Of a stretch of 64,000 bases of DNA, positions 49,720-59,009 are shown piece after piece. The stretch spans positions 1-64,000 of the forward strand of contig NZ_QMKK01000038.1 of assembly GCF_003287875.1 (NCBI RefSeq), in the 5' to 3' direction. Below the pieces are notes generated by a model that had not been told where the DNA came from, ran no database searches, and saw only the letters and a program-made list of their open reading frames with translations. The position numbers and the translations under genes are program-made. Position 1 is the first letter of the stretch, and each line of letters begins with the position of its first letter. Source of the stretch: Martinezella tropici. GTDB taxonomy: Bacteria; Pseudomonadota; Alphaproteobacteria; Rhizobiales; Rhizobiaceae.

Positions 49720-51771
49720 TTAACCGCGGCCCTTGACCAGATCCTGTACGATGTCGGCTTTTTGTCCGAGGCGCGCCTTGTAGACCTGATAGTTTTCCAT
49801 GACCCGCTGGACATAGTTTCGCGTCTCGGGGAAGGGAATACGCTCGATCCAGTCGATCACGTCGTCGAGCGACTTGCCGCGCGGGTCGCCATAGCGGCTG
49901 ATCCATTCCGGCACCTTGTTCGGCCCGGCATTGTAGGCGATGAAGGTGAGGATGTAGGATCCGCCGAAGGTGTCGATCTGCTCGCCGAGGTAATGAGCGC
50001 CAAGCGTGGCGTTATAGCCCGCATCCTGCGTTAACTTATCGGCGGAGTAGGCCATTCCGTGCCGGCCGGCAACGGCCTTTGCCGTCTTCGGCAGCAGCTG
50101 CAGCAGGCCCCGCGCATTGGCGGAGGAAACCGCGGCCGGATTGAAGGCGCTTTCCTGCCGGGCGATGGCGTAGGCGAGCGCCTTGCCGGAGCCGGAGATA
50201 TTGGCGTTGTCCGGAATGACGCCGATCGGAAAGGCGAGTGCCGCCACGTCGACGCCGCGCCCATAGGCGATCTTGCCGATCTGCAGTGAAAGCTGATGAT
50301 TGCCGGAGCGCTCGGCTCGAGCGGCCAGCAGGGCGATTTCGCCTGGGCTCTCCAGCTGTTTTGCCAGGGCGCGATAGAGCGCCTCCCCACGCCAGCCATG
50401 TCCTGCCGCCTCGAGCCGCGAGATCGCCTGCACCGCTTCGCGCTGCTGAAAGCGCTGACGGTCGACAGGTGAGGGGGAGGGATAGCTGACATTCAGCGTG
50501 CGGCGGCCGAGCTTTTCGGCTGCGAGCTGTCCATAGAACGTGCTCGGATAGGAGGCGGCCTTCGCGTAGAAATCGGCCGATTTGCCCGGGCCGCCCGCTT
50601 CGGCCGCGCGGCCGAGCCAGTACCAGCCGCGCGATTGCGAGATCGGCCCGTTCGAGACCTGCAGGATCTTGCGGAAATGGCTTGCCGCGCTTGCGCCGTC
50701 CTGCAGGCCGCGCAGAGCGTACCAGCCGGCATGGAATTCGGCCTCGCCGACATCCTGCGGGCTTTCCGCGACACTGGCATCGACAACACGATAGGCCGCC
50801 TTGAATTCACCCTGGTCCACCAGGCCGCGGCTGACGATGCGCTGCTCGTTCCACCATTGGCCGGGGCTGACAAGCGCGCTGCGGTCGCGCGGCATTTGCG
50901 CCAGCAGATTGGCGGCGTCGTCATATCTGTTTTGGCGGCGCAGGTTTTCGATCCGCATGAAGAGATAGGCGGGATCCTTACGCCATTGCGCATCGACGGC
51001 TGCAATCAGCGCGTCAGCCTTCGGCGAGCGGTCATTGACAGCGGCCCAAGCCTTGTAGAGCGATTGCGCCTTGCCGAGATCGCCGAAGCGTTTGGCCTGC
51101 GCAGTCCGGTCGCGGTAAAGCAGATACTCCATGCGCGCCTTGTGATCGGCAGGCGACAGCAGGCTGGGGAATTCTGCGAGAATCTTGTCTTCAAGCGCCT
51201 TGTCGAGTGGCTCGTCACGCCAGATCTTGCGGATCAGCTTGCCGGCTTGAGCTGAAGAGCCGCGCGCCATGAGCGCGCGCGAGAGGATGATGCTGCCCTC
51301 CACGGTCTCCGGCTGCGAGCTGCCGAAGGCGGCAAGGACTTGATCCGTTGCCGGATTTTCTAAGTAGAGCGCTCGCTCGGAATTGGCGCGCAGGCTGCCG
51401 AGACCAGGCCAGCCCGCGAGCTCGCGAGCGGCGCTGGCGATCTCACCCGAGGGAATGCCAGGCTGGCCCGAAGTGGCAATCGCCCAGGTCAGGATATGGC
51501 GATCAAGCGTGCCTTCGTCCATGCTGTTGCGGATGGCAAGCGCCTGCATCGGCTTCTTGTTGGAAAGCGCGTCCAGGCCGGCCTTCAGGTCTCCGATCAC
51601 CGGCGCGATGGTGCCGCCGCGCGGGATCGCGGCCGTGCTTATGGGATCCGTCGCCATGGCGAGATCGGCGCTGGCGCGTGTGGATTGCTGCTGACCGGGA
51701 AGCTGCGACGCCACGGCGCCCCAAGCCACCGCCAAGCCCACGGCGGTCCAGATCATGACTGGTCTCTTCAT
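49720..51771 (-). CDS. Soluble lytic murein transglycosylase (Slt-like)
   Basis: This 683-residue periplasmic enzyme cuts peptidoglycan glycan strands and leaves anhydro ends. It has an N-terminal signal anchor (VMIWTAVGLAVAWGAVASQLP), a long helical superhelix of about 450 residues, and a C-terminal lysozyme-like SLT domain with the catalytic glutamate in AIARQESAFNPAAVS and then ANARGLLQLLPKTA. Domain order matches E. coli Slt70. GTG 51783 is an alternative start four codons earlier. Confidence 0.93.
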   Translation of the reverse strand: MKRPVMIWTAVGLAVAWGAVASQLPGQQQSTRASADLAMATDPISTAAIPRGGTIAPVIGDLKAGLDALSNKKPMQALAIRNSMDEGTLDRHILTWAIATSGQPGIPSGEIASAARELAGWPGLGSLRANSERALYLENPATDQVLAAFGSSQPETVEGSIILSRALMARGSSAQAGKLIRKIWRDEPLDKALEDKILAEFPSLLSPADHKARMEYLLYRDRTAQAKRFGDLGKAQSLYKAWAAVNDRSPKADALIAAVDAQWRKDPAYLFMRIENLRRQNRYDDAANLLAQMPRDRSALVSPGQWWNEQRIVSRGLVDQGEFKAAYRVVDASVAESPQDVGEAEFHAGWYALRGLQDGASAASHFRKILQVSNGPISQSRGWYWLGRAAEAGGPGKSADFYAKAASYPSTFYGQLAAEKLGRRTLNVSYPSPSPVDRQRFQQREAVQAISRLEAAGHGWRGEALYRALAKQLESPGEIALLAARAERSGNHQLSLQIGKIAYGRGVDVAALAFPIGVIPDNANISGSGKALAYAIARQESAFNPAAVSSANARGLLQLLPKTAKAVAGRHGMAYSADKLTQDAGYNATLGAHYLGEQIDTFGGSYILTFIAYNAGPNKVPEWISRYGDPRGKSLDDVIDWIERIPFPETRNYVQRVMENYQVYKARLGQKADIVQDLVKGRG

Positions 51772-51988
51772 CCGGCTACTCACAAAACAAACGGTCCCAT
51801 TCCATTTGCCAAACGCTATATTAACGAAACCTTACCGGTGGTCCGAATTTCAATCAATTATGATATCGGAAACTGCCCTCTACCATCCAAAGCGTGCTTG
51901 TCGCCGTCAAGCCGGCGCTTTATGGTGCGCGGATTCATAACCATGGATTGCGGCTGAAGCATGAATGCCGCGCCGCTAGGAGACTTGC

Positions 51989-52873
51989 ATGTTCCAGGGA
52001 TCCATTCCCGCACTCGTTACGCCCTTTACTGACGCCGGCAAGGTGGATGAGGCATCCTTCGCCTCACATGTCGACTGGCAGATAAAAGAGGGTAGCAAGG
52101 GTTTGGTGCCCGTCGGCACCACTGGGGAATCGCCGACCTTGTCGCATGACGAGCATAAGCGCGTCGTCGAGCTTTGCATTGAAGTCGCCAACAAGCGCGT
52201 TCCGGTCATGGCGGGCGCGGGTTCGAACAATACCCGCGAGGCGATCGAGCTTGCGCAGCACGCCGAAAAGGTCGGCGCCGATGCGGTTCTGGTCGTCACG
52301 CCTTACTACAACAAGCCGACGCAGAAGGGGCTTTACGCACATTTCGCCGCTATTGCCGAGGCGGTAAAGCTGCCGATCTATATCTATAACATTCCGGGCC
52401 GCTCGGTTGTCGATATGACGCCGGAGACGATGGGGGCGCTTGCGAAGACCTACGCCAATATCGTCGGCGTGAAGGATGCGACGGGCAAGATCGAGCGCGT
52501 CTCCGAGCAGCGTATCAGCTGTGGTTGCGATTTCCGCCAGCTTTCCGGCGAGGATGCCACGGCGCTCGGCTTCAACGCCCATGGCGGCGTCGGCTGCATT
52601 TCCGTAACCGCCAATGTCGCGCCGCGCCTATGTGCCGAATTCCAGGCGGCGACGCTCGCCGGTGACTATGCCAAGGCTCTGGACTACCAGGATCGCCTGA
52701 TGCCGCTGCACAAGGCAATCTTCCTGGAACCCGGTCTCTGCGGCGCCAAATACGGGCTCTCCCGCCTTGGCCGCATGAGCCGCAATGTGCGCTCGCCGCT
52801 TCTGTCGACGCTGGAGCCGGGAACGGAAGCGGCGATCGATGCAGCCATGCGCCATGCCGGTCTTCTGAACTGA
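51989..52873 (+). CDS. dapA: 4-hydroxy-tetrahydrodipicolinate synthase
   Basis: This 294-residue TIM-barrel aldolase condenses pyruvate with aspartate semialdehyde in lysine and diaminopimelate synthesis. The Schiff-base lysine is K162 in VGVKDATGK, the catalytic tyrosine Y133 in IYNIPGRS and the T44-T45 pair in VGTTGES are all present. Length is standard. GGAG precedes the ATG. A terminator-like hairpin lies at 52909, and smpB follows, a pairing that is common in alphaproteobacteria. Confidence 0.96.
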   Translation: MFQGSIPALVTPFTDAGKVDEASFASHVDWQIKEGSKGLVPVGTTGESPTLSHDEHKRVVELCIEVANKRVPVMAGAGSNNTREAIELAQHAEKVGADAVLVVTPYYNKPTQKGLYAHFAAIAEAVKLPIYIYNIPGRSVVDMTPETMGALAKTYANIVGVKDATGKIERVSEQRISCGCDFRQLSGEDATALGFNAHGGVGCISVTANVAPRLCAEFQAATLAGDYAKALDYQDRLMPLHKAIFLEPGLCGAKYGLSRLGRMSRNVRSPLLSTLEPGTEAAIDAAMRHAGLLN

Positions 52874-52908
52874 GGCGGCTTACGAACCGTCCTGCCGAAA
52901 CTCTGCCG

Positions 52909-52936
52909 GACCGCTCTCTTCACAAGGAGGGCGGTC
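52909..52936 (+). terminator. Terminator-like hairpin between dapA and smpB
   Basis: GACCGC (52909-52914) pairs with GCGGTC (52931-52936), and more pairs form inside with a small bulge. The sequence after it is only moderately T-rich. Confidence 0.6.
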
Positions 52937-53010
52937 TCGCTTATTTAGGAGGCAGCAACTTGGCGCGCTTTTGGCCGCTGCCGCAATGACGCAAGAAAAG
53001 AAGAAGAACC

Positions 53011-53490
53011 ATGGCACCCAAAGGCAGCCAGCGCGTGGTGAAGAAGATTGTGGCGGAGAACCGCAAGGCACGCTTCAACTACGAGATCATCGACACTTAC
53101 GAAGCAGGGCTCGTGCTGAAGGGCACGGAGGTCAAGTCGCTGCGCGAAGGCAAGGCCAATATCGCCGAATCCTACGCCTCCGACGAGGACGGCGAGATCT
53201 GGCTGATCAATTCCTATCTGCCGGAATATCTGCAGGCCAATCGCTTCAACCATGAACCGCGCCGCCGCCGTAAGCTGCTGCTTTCAAGCCGCGAAATCGG
53301 CCGGCTGCGCTCGGCCATCAATCGCGAAGGCATGACGCTCGTGCCGCTGAAGATCTATTTCAACGACAGCGGCCGCGCCAAGCTGGAACTGGCTCTCGCC
53401 AAGGGCAAGAAGCTGCATGACAAGCGCGAGTCCGAGAAGGAGCGCGATTGGAACAGGCAGAAGAGCCGCCTGCTCAAGGACAATGGGTGA
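53011..53490 (+). CDS. smpB: SsrA-binding protein
   Basis: This 159-residue protein binds tmRNA and delivers it to stalled ribosomes for trans-translation. It starts at [20 protein letters not shown] and has [33 protein letters not shown] and the basic C-terminal tail [20 protein letters not shown], whose end folds into the ribosome A site. All are typical. No tmRNA gene is in the window. Confidence 0.97.
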   Translation: MAPKGSQRVVKKIVAENRKARFNYEIIDTYEAGLVLKGTEVKSLREGKANIAESYASDEDGEIWLINSYLPEYLQANRFNHEPRRRRKLLLSSREIGRLRSAINREGMTLVPLKIYFNDSGRAKLELALAKGKKLHDKRESEKERDWNRQKSRLLKDNG

Positions 53491-53509
53491 TAGTGAGGGT
53501 GAGGAGCGG

Positions 53510-53549
53510 TCGGGCAAAGCCCGAGCAATCGATCCAGTGAATCGATTGC
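53510..53549. repeat. Two abutting stem-loops after smpB
   Basis: A 6-bp stem with AAA loop (53510-53524) is followed without a gap by a 9-bp stem with 7-base loop (53525-53549). The composition and repeat-like layout suggest a dispersed rhizobial repeat. It may also end smpB transcription, though there is no T-run. Confidence 0.55.
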
Positions 53550-53676
53550 AGCGACGAACGCCCTGAGCCCTAGCGAAGGGCCGGCTGCCGCGGCAAACAC
53601 GAAACGCTTCCCCCGCACACAGCTACCCTTCGGCAAACAGCGAACTTGTCTGCTACACCGCTACAGCCAGTCCCAA

Positions 53677-54261
53677 TTATTCTTCGACATCCGAAGCGGC
53701 TGGTGTCGGTTCCGCGGGACGTTGCGGGCGCTCCGAAGCTTCGCGGCCGATTTCGGCCTTCAGCGATACGAGATCAATGAAATGATCGGCCTGGCGGCGC
53801 AGATCGTCGGCGATCATTGGCGGCTGCGTTGCCATGGTCGAGATGACCGACACCTTGCGGCCACGGCGCTGCAGGGCCTCCACGAGGGTCGTGAAGTCAC
53901 CGTCGCCGGAGAAGATCACCAGATGATCGACGGTTTCGGATTGCTCCATGGCGTCGATGGCCAACTCGATGTCCATGTTGCCCTTGATCTTGCGGCGTCC
54001 CATGGAGTCGGTGAATTCCTTGGCCGGCTTGGTGATGACCTTATAGCCGTTATAATCCAGCCAATCGATCAGCGGGCGGATCGAGGAATATTCCTGATCT
54101 TCGATAAGAGCGGTGTAATAATAGGCGCGCAGGAGATATCCGCGTTTCTGAAAGGCCTTCAGGAGCTTGCGGTAGTCAATATCGAAACCGAGGCTCTTGG
54201 ATGCAGCGTAGAGATTGGCGCCATCTATAAAGAGTGCAATTTTTTCGCGTGGGTCAAACAT
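53677..54261 (-). CDS. NYN-domain (LabA/DUF88-like) protein
   Basis: This 194-residue protein has the NYN fold, a PIN-like metal-dependent nuclease fold. Conserved acids can be seen: D13 in FIDGANLY, D97 in KGNMDIELAIDA and D120/D122 in IFSGDGDFTTLV. RNA processing is the likely role, as for limkain-b1 relatives. A disordered tail (about 170-194) follows. ATG 54261 begins the domain. It is divergent from rpoZ across a gap with two dyads. Confidence 0.9.
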   Translation of the reverse strand: MFDPREKIALFIDGANLYAASKSLGFDIDYRKLLKAFQKRGYLLRAYYYTALIEDQEYSSIRPLIDWLDYNGYKVITKPAKEFTDSMGRRKIKGNMDIELAIDAMEQSETVDHLVIFSGDGDFTTLVEALQRRGRKVSVISTMATQPPMIADDLRRQADHFIDLVSLKAEIGREASERPQRPAEPTPAASDVEE

Positions 54262-54326
54262 CGCTTACATATCCACTGTTATAAAAACGCAATGATTTCA
54301 TTCAAAGTTCAGCTAAAACAATCCGT

Positions 54327-54370
54327 TGCAACGTGTTGCAGAATAATTCGTAGTACTTTATGAATTATTC
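54327..54370. promoter_or_regulatory. Two adjacent dyads upstream of the NYN gene
   Basis: TGCAACGTGTTGCA (54327-54340) is a perfect 14-base palindrome. It is followed directly by a 9-bp inverted repeat, GAATAATTC with GAATTATTC (54341-54349 and 54362-54370). The rest of the 54262-54572 gap shows no gene. The site could be an operator for the NYN gene. Confidence 0.4.
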
Positions 54371-54572
54371 ATATAACCGACATGTAGGGCACGAAATGTG
54401 ATATTCCAAGCAATCGCAGGTAGAAATCGCCGTTTGTCTAGGGGTATTTTAGCACTTTCCCGGAGGGTGCGAAGGCGCTGAATCAGGAAAAACTTGAATT
54501 TGCCATCGTTTGCTTGTATCGGCGTGCTACTCCGAGACATGATGACGACATCACGACCGCAAAGGACAGGCA

Positions 54573-54971
54573 ATGGCCCGTGTCACAGTAGAAGATTGCA
54601 TTGATAAAGTAGAGAACCGGTTCGAGCTCGTGCTGCTCGCCAGCCATCGCGCCCGTCTGATTTCGCAGGGCTCCTCGATCACGATCGATCGCGATAACGA
54701 CAAGAACCCGGTCGTTGCGCTGCGCGAAATCGCCGACGAGACGCTGTCGCCGGACGATCTCAAGGAAGATCTCATCCATTCGCTGCAGAAGCACGTGGAA
54801 GTGGATGAGCCGGAGCCCGATCCCGCAAGCCTGCTTGCAGCCGGCGCTTCCGCCTCCAGCGACGAGGAAGAAGATCTGCCGGAGACCGTTACGTTCGATC
54901 AGATGTCGGAAGAAGAACTTCTGGCCGGTATCGAAGGCCTGGTTCCGCCGGAAAAAAGCGACGATTACTGA
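54573..54971 (+). CDS. rpoZ: RNA polymerase omega subunit
   Basis: This 132-residue protein binds the beta-prime subunit of RNA polymerase, and in E. coli it also forms one ppGpp site. The conserved N-terminal half is [20 protein letters not shown] with RARLISQGS after it. The acidic C-terminal tail is longer than in gammaproteobacteria, as in other Rhizobiales. It is followed by a strong terminator and then by the rsh gene, the order seen in many proteobacteria. Confidence 0.96.
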   Translation: MARVTVEDCIDKVENRFELVLLASHRARLISQGSSITIDRDNDKNPVVALREIADETLSPDDLKEDLIHSLQKHVEVDEPEPDPASLLAAGASASSDEEEDLPETVTFDQMSEEELLAGIEGLVPPEKSDDY

Positions 54972-55020
54972 TCGTCGACCTTGATGCTCCGGGCAGGAGC
55001 GATATGATGGGGAAATGCGT

Positions 55021-55054
55021 GCGCCGGTCATATGACTGGCGCGCTTTTGTTTTT
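55021..55054 (+). terminator. Terminator after rpoZ
   Basis: A 9-bp stem with one G-T pair (55021-55029 with 55034-55042, ATAT loop) is followed by a T-rich tract. It ends 18 bases before the rsh start codon, so rsh needs its own promoter or read-through. Confidence 0.85.
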
Positions 55055-55071
55055 GCTGGAGTAGCTTTGGA

Positions 55072-57303
55072 ATGATGCGGCAATACGAGCTTGTCGAGCG
55101 CGTGCAGAAATACAAGCCCGATGCCAACGAAGCTCTTCTCAATAAAGCCTATGTTTATGCAATGCAGAAGCATGGCCAGCAGAAACGTGCCAGCGGCGAC
55201 CCCTATATTTCCCATCCTCTCGAAGTTGCTGCGATCCTGACCGATATGCGTCTGGATGAATCGACCATCGCGGTCGCTCTTCTCCACGACACGATCGAAG
55301 ATACGACGGCGACGCGCGCCGAGATCGACGAGCTGTTCGGCGAGGATATCGGCCGCCTGGTCGAGGGCCTGACGAAGATCAAGAAGCTCGATCTCGTCAC
55401 CAAGAAGGCGAAGCAGGCGGAAAACCTGCGCAAGCTGCTTCTCGCCATTTCCGACGATGTGCGCGTGCTGCTGGTGAAGCTTGCAGATCGCCTGCACAAC
55501 ATGCGCACGCTCGATCACATGTCGCCGGAAAAGCGCGCCCGCATTTCCGAGGAGACGATGGAGATCTATGCACCGCTCGCCGGCCGCATGGGCATGCAGG
55601 ACATGCGCGAGGAGCTGGAGGAGCTCTCCTTCCGTCACATCAATCCGGAAGCGCATGACACCGTCACCAAGCGCCTCGAGGAGCTGTCGCGACGCAACGA
55701 GGGCCTTGTCAAGAAGATCGAGACCGAGCTGCGCGATCTGCTTGTCGCCAACGGCCTTGCCAACGCCATGGTCAAGGGTCGGCTGAAGAAGCCTTATTCC
55801 GTCTTCCGCAAGATGCAGTCGAAGTCGCTCTCCTTCGAGCAGCTTTCCGATATTTACGGCTTCCGCCTTCTCGTCGACGATATTCCGTCCTGCTACCGTG
55901 CTCTCGGCATCGTGCACACCCGCTGGCGCGTCGTTCCCGGGCGGTTCAAGGACTATATCTCGACGCCGAAGCAGAATGACTACCGCTCGCTGCACACCAC
56001 CATCGTCGGCCCTTCCAGCCAGCGCATCGAGCTGCAGGTCCGCACCAAGCGCATGCATGAAATCGCCGAATTCGGCATTGCCGCCCACACGCTCTATAAG
56101 GATGGCACGAATAGCAATAGCAATGGCGCGGATGGTGAACTTCTGTCGCGCGAAAGCAATGCCTATTCCTGGCTGCGCCACACGATCGAAGCGCTGGCTG
56201 AAGGCGACAGCCCCGAAGAGTTCCTCGAACATACGAAGCTCGAGCTGTTCCAGGATCAGGTCTTCTGCTTCACGCCCAAGGGCAAGCTGATCGCCCTGCC
56301 GCGTGGCGCGACGCCGATCGACTTCGCCTATGCGGTTCACACCAACATCGGCGACACCACAGTCGGCGCCAAGATCAACGGCCGCATCATGCCGCTGGTG
56401 ACGCGGCTGAACAATGGCGATGAAGTCGAGATTATCCGATCCGGCGTGCAGGTGCCGCCGGCCGCCTGGGAAGAGATCGTCGTGACAGGCAAAGCGCGTG
56501 CCGCCATCCGCCGCGCGACCCGTCTTGCCATCCGCAAGCAATATGCCGGCCTTGGCCACCGTATTCTGGAGCGCACCTTCGAGCGCGCCGGCAAGGTCTT
56601 CTCGCGCGACGCCCTGAAGCCGGCCCTGCACCGCCTCGGCCAGAAGGATGTCGAGGATGCGATCGCTGCCGTCGGGCGAGGGGAGATGTCGTCGCTGGAT
56701 GTCTTGCGCGCCGTCTTCCCCGATCATCAGGATGAGCGCGTGACCGTGAAGCCTGCCGGCGACGAAGGCTGGTTCAACGTCCGCAGCGCCGCGGGCATGA
56801 TCTTCAAGATCCCCGGCAAGACCAAGGCCGATCTGGCCGACGGCACAGATGCCGACGCGCCGCCGATCCGCGGCCTGGCAGCCAATGTCGAGGTGCATTT
56901 CGCCCCGACCGGCGCCGTTCCTGGCGACCGTATCGTCGGCATCATGGAAAAGGGCAAGGGCATCACCATATATCCGATCCAGTCGCCGGTGCTGCAGCGG
57001 TTCGATGACGAGCCGGAGCGCTGGATCGACGTGCGCTGGGATCTGGACGAGGCCAACAAGTCCCGCTTTGCGGCGCGTATCATGATCAACGCGCTGAACG
57101 AACCTGGCACCTTGGCCAAGGTGGCGCAGACCGTCGCCGATGTCGATGTCAATATTCGTGTGCTCAACACCGTTCGCGTTGCCGCCGATTTCACCGAAAT
57201 GGCGCTCGACGTGGAAGTCTGGGATCTGCGTCAGCTCAACCAGCTTCTGGTGCAGCTCAAGGAGCTCGATTGTATCGCGACGGTGAAGCGTCTTTACGAG
57301 TAA
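55072..57303 (+). CDS. rsh: Bifunctional (p)ppGpp synthetase/hydrolase, RelA/SpoT
   Basis: This 743-residue protein makes and degrades (p)ppGpp in the stringent response. The N-terminal HD hydrolase domain keeps H48, H72-D73 and E76-D77 (HDTIEDT), so hydrolysis should work. The synthetase domain (about 235-345) has YGFRLLVDDIPSCYRALG, KQNDYRSLHTT and the ELQVRT motif. A TGS domain (about 385-450) and a C-terminal ACT domain (about 665-743) follow. Rhizobiales usually encode one long such protein, and this is the only one here. Confidence 0.96.
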   Translation: MMRQYELVERVQKYKPDANEALLNKAYVYAMQKHGQQKRASGDPYISHPLEVAAILTDMRLDESTIAVALLHDTIEDTTATRAEIDELFGEDIGRLVEGLTKIKKLDLVTKKAKQAENLRKLLLAISDDVRVLLVKLADRLHNMRTLDHMSPEKRARISEETMEIYAPLAGRMGMQDMREELEELSFRHINPEAHDTVTKRLEELSRRNEGLVKKIETELRDLLVANGLANAMVKGRLKKPYSVFRKMQSKSLSFEQLSDIYGFRLLVDDIPSCYRALGIVHTRWRVVPGRFKDYISTPKQNDYRSLHTTIVGPSSQRIELQVRTKRMHEIAEFGIAAHTLYKDGTNSNSNGADGELLSRESNAYSWLRHTIEALAEGDSPEEFLEHTKLELFQDQVFCFTPKGKLIALPRGATPIDFAYAVHTNIGDTTVGAKINGRIMPLVTRLNNGDEVEIIRSGVQVPPAAWEEIVVTGKARAAIRRATRLAIRKQYAGLGHRILERTFERAGKVFSRDALKPALHRLGQKDVEDAIAAVGRGEMSSLDVLRAVFPDHQDERVTVKPAGDEGWFNVRSAAGMIFKIPGKTKADLADGTDADAPPIRGLAANVEVHFAPTGAVPGDRIVGIMEKGKGITIYPIQSPVLQRFDDEPERWIDVRWDLDEANKSRFAARIMINALNEPGTLAKVAQTVADVDVNIRVLNTVRVAADFTEMALDVEVWDLRQLNQLLVQLKELDCIATVKRLYE

Positions 57304-57492
57304 GCCGCGCGATATCACTCGATCCGAGGCAGGCTGCATATTTTGTGATCATTTTATGACCAAAATCGAGCGCCTTTCCGGATAGATATGCAATAAGCGC
57401 ATGGCTGCGTCTATTTTAGAGCGGTGGTAATTTACCTTGGTCGCGCTTATCTTCTGATCATCGAAGAAACGAAACAGAGATGAGAGAAGACA

Positions 57493-57642
57493 ATGTTTAG
57501 TCCGATCAAGAAAATCGCCCGTGCCCTGCGTGTTCCGAGTGTCGAAGAGCGCGAAATGGCTTATCTGAATGGTTCGCACGACCGTTTTGACCTTGAATAT
57601 CGTCAGCGTCAGGTCGATCGTGGTCTGTTCCGTCAGCGTTAA
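57493..57642 (+). CDS. DUF3563-family micro-protein
   Basis: This 49-residue protein reads MFSPIKKIARALRVPSVEER and has YLNGSHDRFDLEYRQRQVDR toward the end, the pattern of DUF3563. Family members occur in alpha- and betaproteobacteria and have no known function. AGAGATGAGAGAAG precedes the ATG. A hairpin follows at 57669. It lies alone between rsh and the DUF2062 gene. Confidence 0.82.
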   Translation: MFSPIKKIARALRVPSVEEREMAYLNGSHDRFDLEYRQRQVDRGLFRQR

Positions 57643-57668
57643 CAGCCGTTAATACTTGAAAGACCAGG

Positions 57669-57693
57669 AAGGGCGCGTCGTTGTTGCGCCCTT
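57669..57693 (+). terminator. Hairpin after the DUF3563 gene
   Basis: AAGGGCGC (57669-57676) pairs perfectly with GCGCCCTT (57686-57693). No T-run follows, so its terminator role is uncertain. Confidence 0.5.
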
Positions 57694-57862
57694 GGAGCAT
57701 CCCGATCTTGCGGGATTGCTTCTCGCAAACGAGAGAACGTCCATTTTCTGCATCCTGAGCAGGCAACGTTCCCAAAAAGGGCCGCACTTTCGGTTCTTAA
57801 TCGGTGCGTGATACGCAAGGCCGGTCTTGTCACGACGGCCCCCATTGCACTAGATAAGCCGC

Positions 57863-58450
57863 ATGCTATTTCGTCGCCGAAAACCACTGACATTCAAGGA
57901 AAAACTGCGGGAGCACCTATGGCCCCGCAAGGGTTTCGTCCGTTCGTTCCAATATTTCGGCAAGCGTCTTGTTCGCCTTGCCGCCTCGCCGCATTCCGTT
58001 GCGGCCGGTTTTGCTGCCGGTATCGTGGTGTCGTGGACGCCCTTCATCGGCGTGCACTTCGTCATGGCGATCATCATCGCCTATCTGGTCGGCGGCAATG
58101 TCATCGCGTCGGCGCTCGGATGTCTGGCGGCCGGCAATCCAATCACCTATCCCTTCATCTGGGCTCTCACCTGGGAAATCGGCCATCTGATTCTGGCGCG
58201 CGACAGCGGCGGCCAGGGTAGCAGCATCGATTTGCCGGCGCTGTGGCACAAGGGCGATCTCTCGCAAATCTGGGATCCGGTTTTGAAGCCGATGCTCATA
58301 GGCGGCATTCCGCCGGCGATCGTGACCGGCGTGATCGTCTATGCGCTCACCTATTATGGCGTGAAGACCTTCAAGACACGCCGCAAGGAACGCCTGATGG
58401 AGCGCGCTCGCGAACGGCTGGCGCTTGCCGAAAACGCATCGAGCGTCTGA
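57863..58450 (+). CDS. DUF2062-domain membrane protein
   Basis: This 195-residue inner-membrane protein has a basic N-terminus (MLFRRRKPLTFKEKLREHLW), then about three helices with the family phrase SPHSVAAGFAAGIVVSWTPF and NPITYPFIWAL. The C-terminal helix (KTRRKERLMERARERLALAE) is likely cytoplasmic. Function is unknown. It is the first gene of the block that leads into acpS, with 40 bases between the two. Confidence 0.9.
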   Translation: MLFRRRKPLTFKEKLREHLWPRKGFVRSFQYFGKRLVRLAASPHSVAAGFAAGIVVSWTPFIGVHFVMAIIIAYLVGGNVIASALGCLAAGNPITYPFIWALTWEIGHLILARDSGGQGSSIDLPALWHKGDLSQIWDPVLKPMLIGGIPPAIVTGVIVYALTYYGVKTFKTRRKERLMERARERLALAENASSV

Positions 58451-58490
58451 CGGCGCCTGACATCGCCCCGGCCGCCAGGAGGGCCTTCCC

Positions 58491-58895
58491 ATGATTATCG
58501 GCATAGGCAGTGATCTTATCGACATCCGCCGTGTGGAGAAGACGATCGAGCGTTTCGGCACGCGGTTTACCGAGCGCTGTTTTACCGATATCGAGCGCGC
58601 CAAGTCCGAAGGCCGCAAGAACAAGGCGGCCTCCTACGCCAAGCGCTTTGCAGCCAAGGAAGCCTGTTCCAAGGCTTTGGGCACCGGCCTGGCGCAAGGC
58701 GTCTTCTGGCGCGACATGGGTGTCGTCAATCTGCGGAGCGGCAAGCCGACGATGCAATTGACCGGTGGGGCGGCAGAGAGACTGGCGTCCATGCTGCCGC
58801 CAAATCATCGCGCCGCCATTCATTTGACGATCACCGATGATTTTCCTCTTGCTCAGGCTTTTGTGATCATCGAGGCATTGCCGGTGGATGGCTGA
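58491..58895 (+). CDS. acpS: Holo-[acyl-carrier-protein] synthase
   Basis: This 134-residue enzyme moves the phosphopantetheine arm of coenzyme A onto acyl carrier protein. The metal-binding D8 in [12 protein letters not shown] and the [14 protein letters not shown] motif with its catalytic glutamate are present. GGAGG precedes the ATG. The order acpS-lepB-rnc-era is conserved in Rhizobiales. Confidence 0.96.
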   Translation: MIIGIGSDLIDIRRVEKTIERFGTRFTERCFTDIERAKSEGRKNKAASYAKRFAAKEACSKALGTGLAQGVFWRDMGVVNLRSGKPTMQLTGGAAERLASMLPPNHRAAIHLTITDDFPLAQAFVIIEALPVDG

Positions 58896-59009
58896 ATCAC
58901 AGCCATATGTCGCTTTTGGCATCCGCGCCATTGCCGCAATGATGTGAAGCGAGTAGACAGTGCCTGAAAGCAAGTGCGCCGGTGGGGTGCGAAAAAGGAA
59001 TAAGACTGC

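Noticed and set aside
54889..57339. A very long open frame on the minus strand opposite rsh
   Set aside because: It mirrors the codon periodicity of rsh, has no domain, and rsh is beyond doubt. Such antisense frames are common in high-GC genomes.
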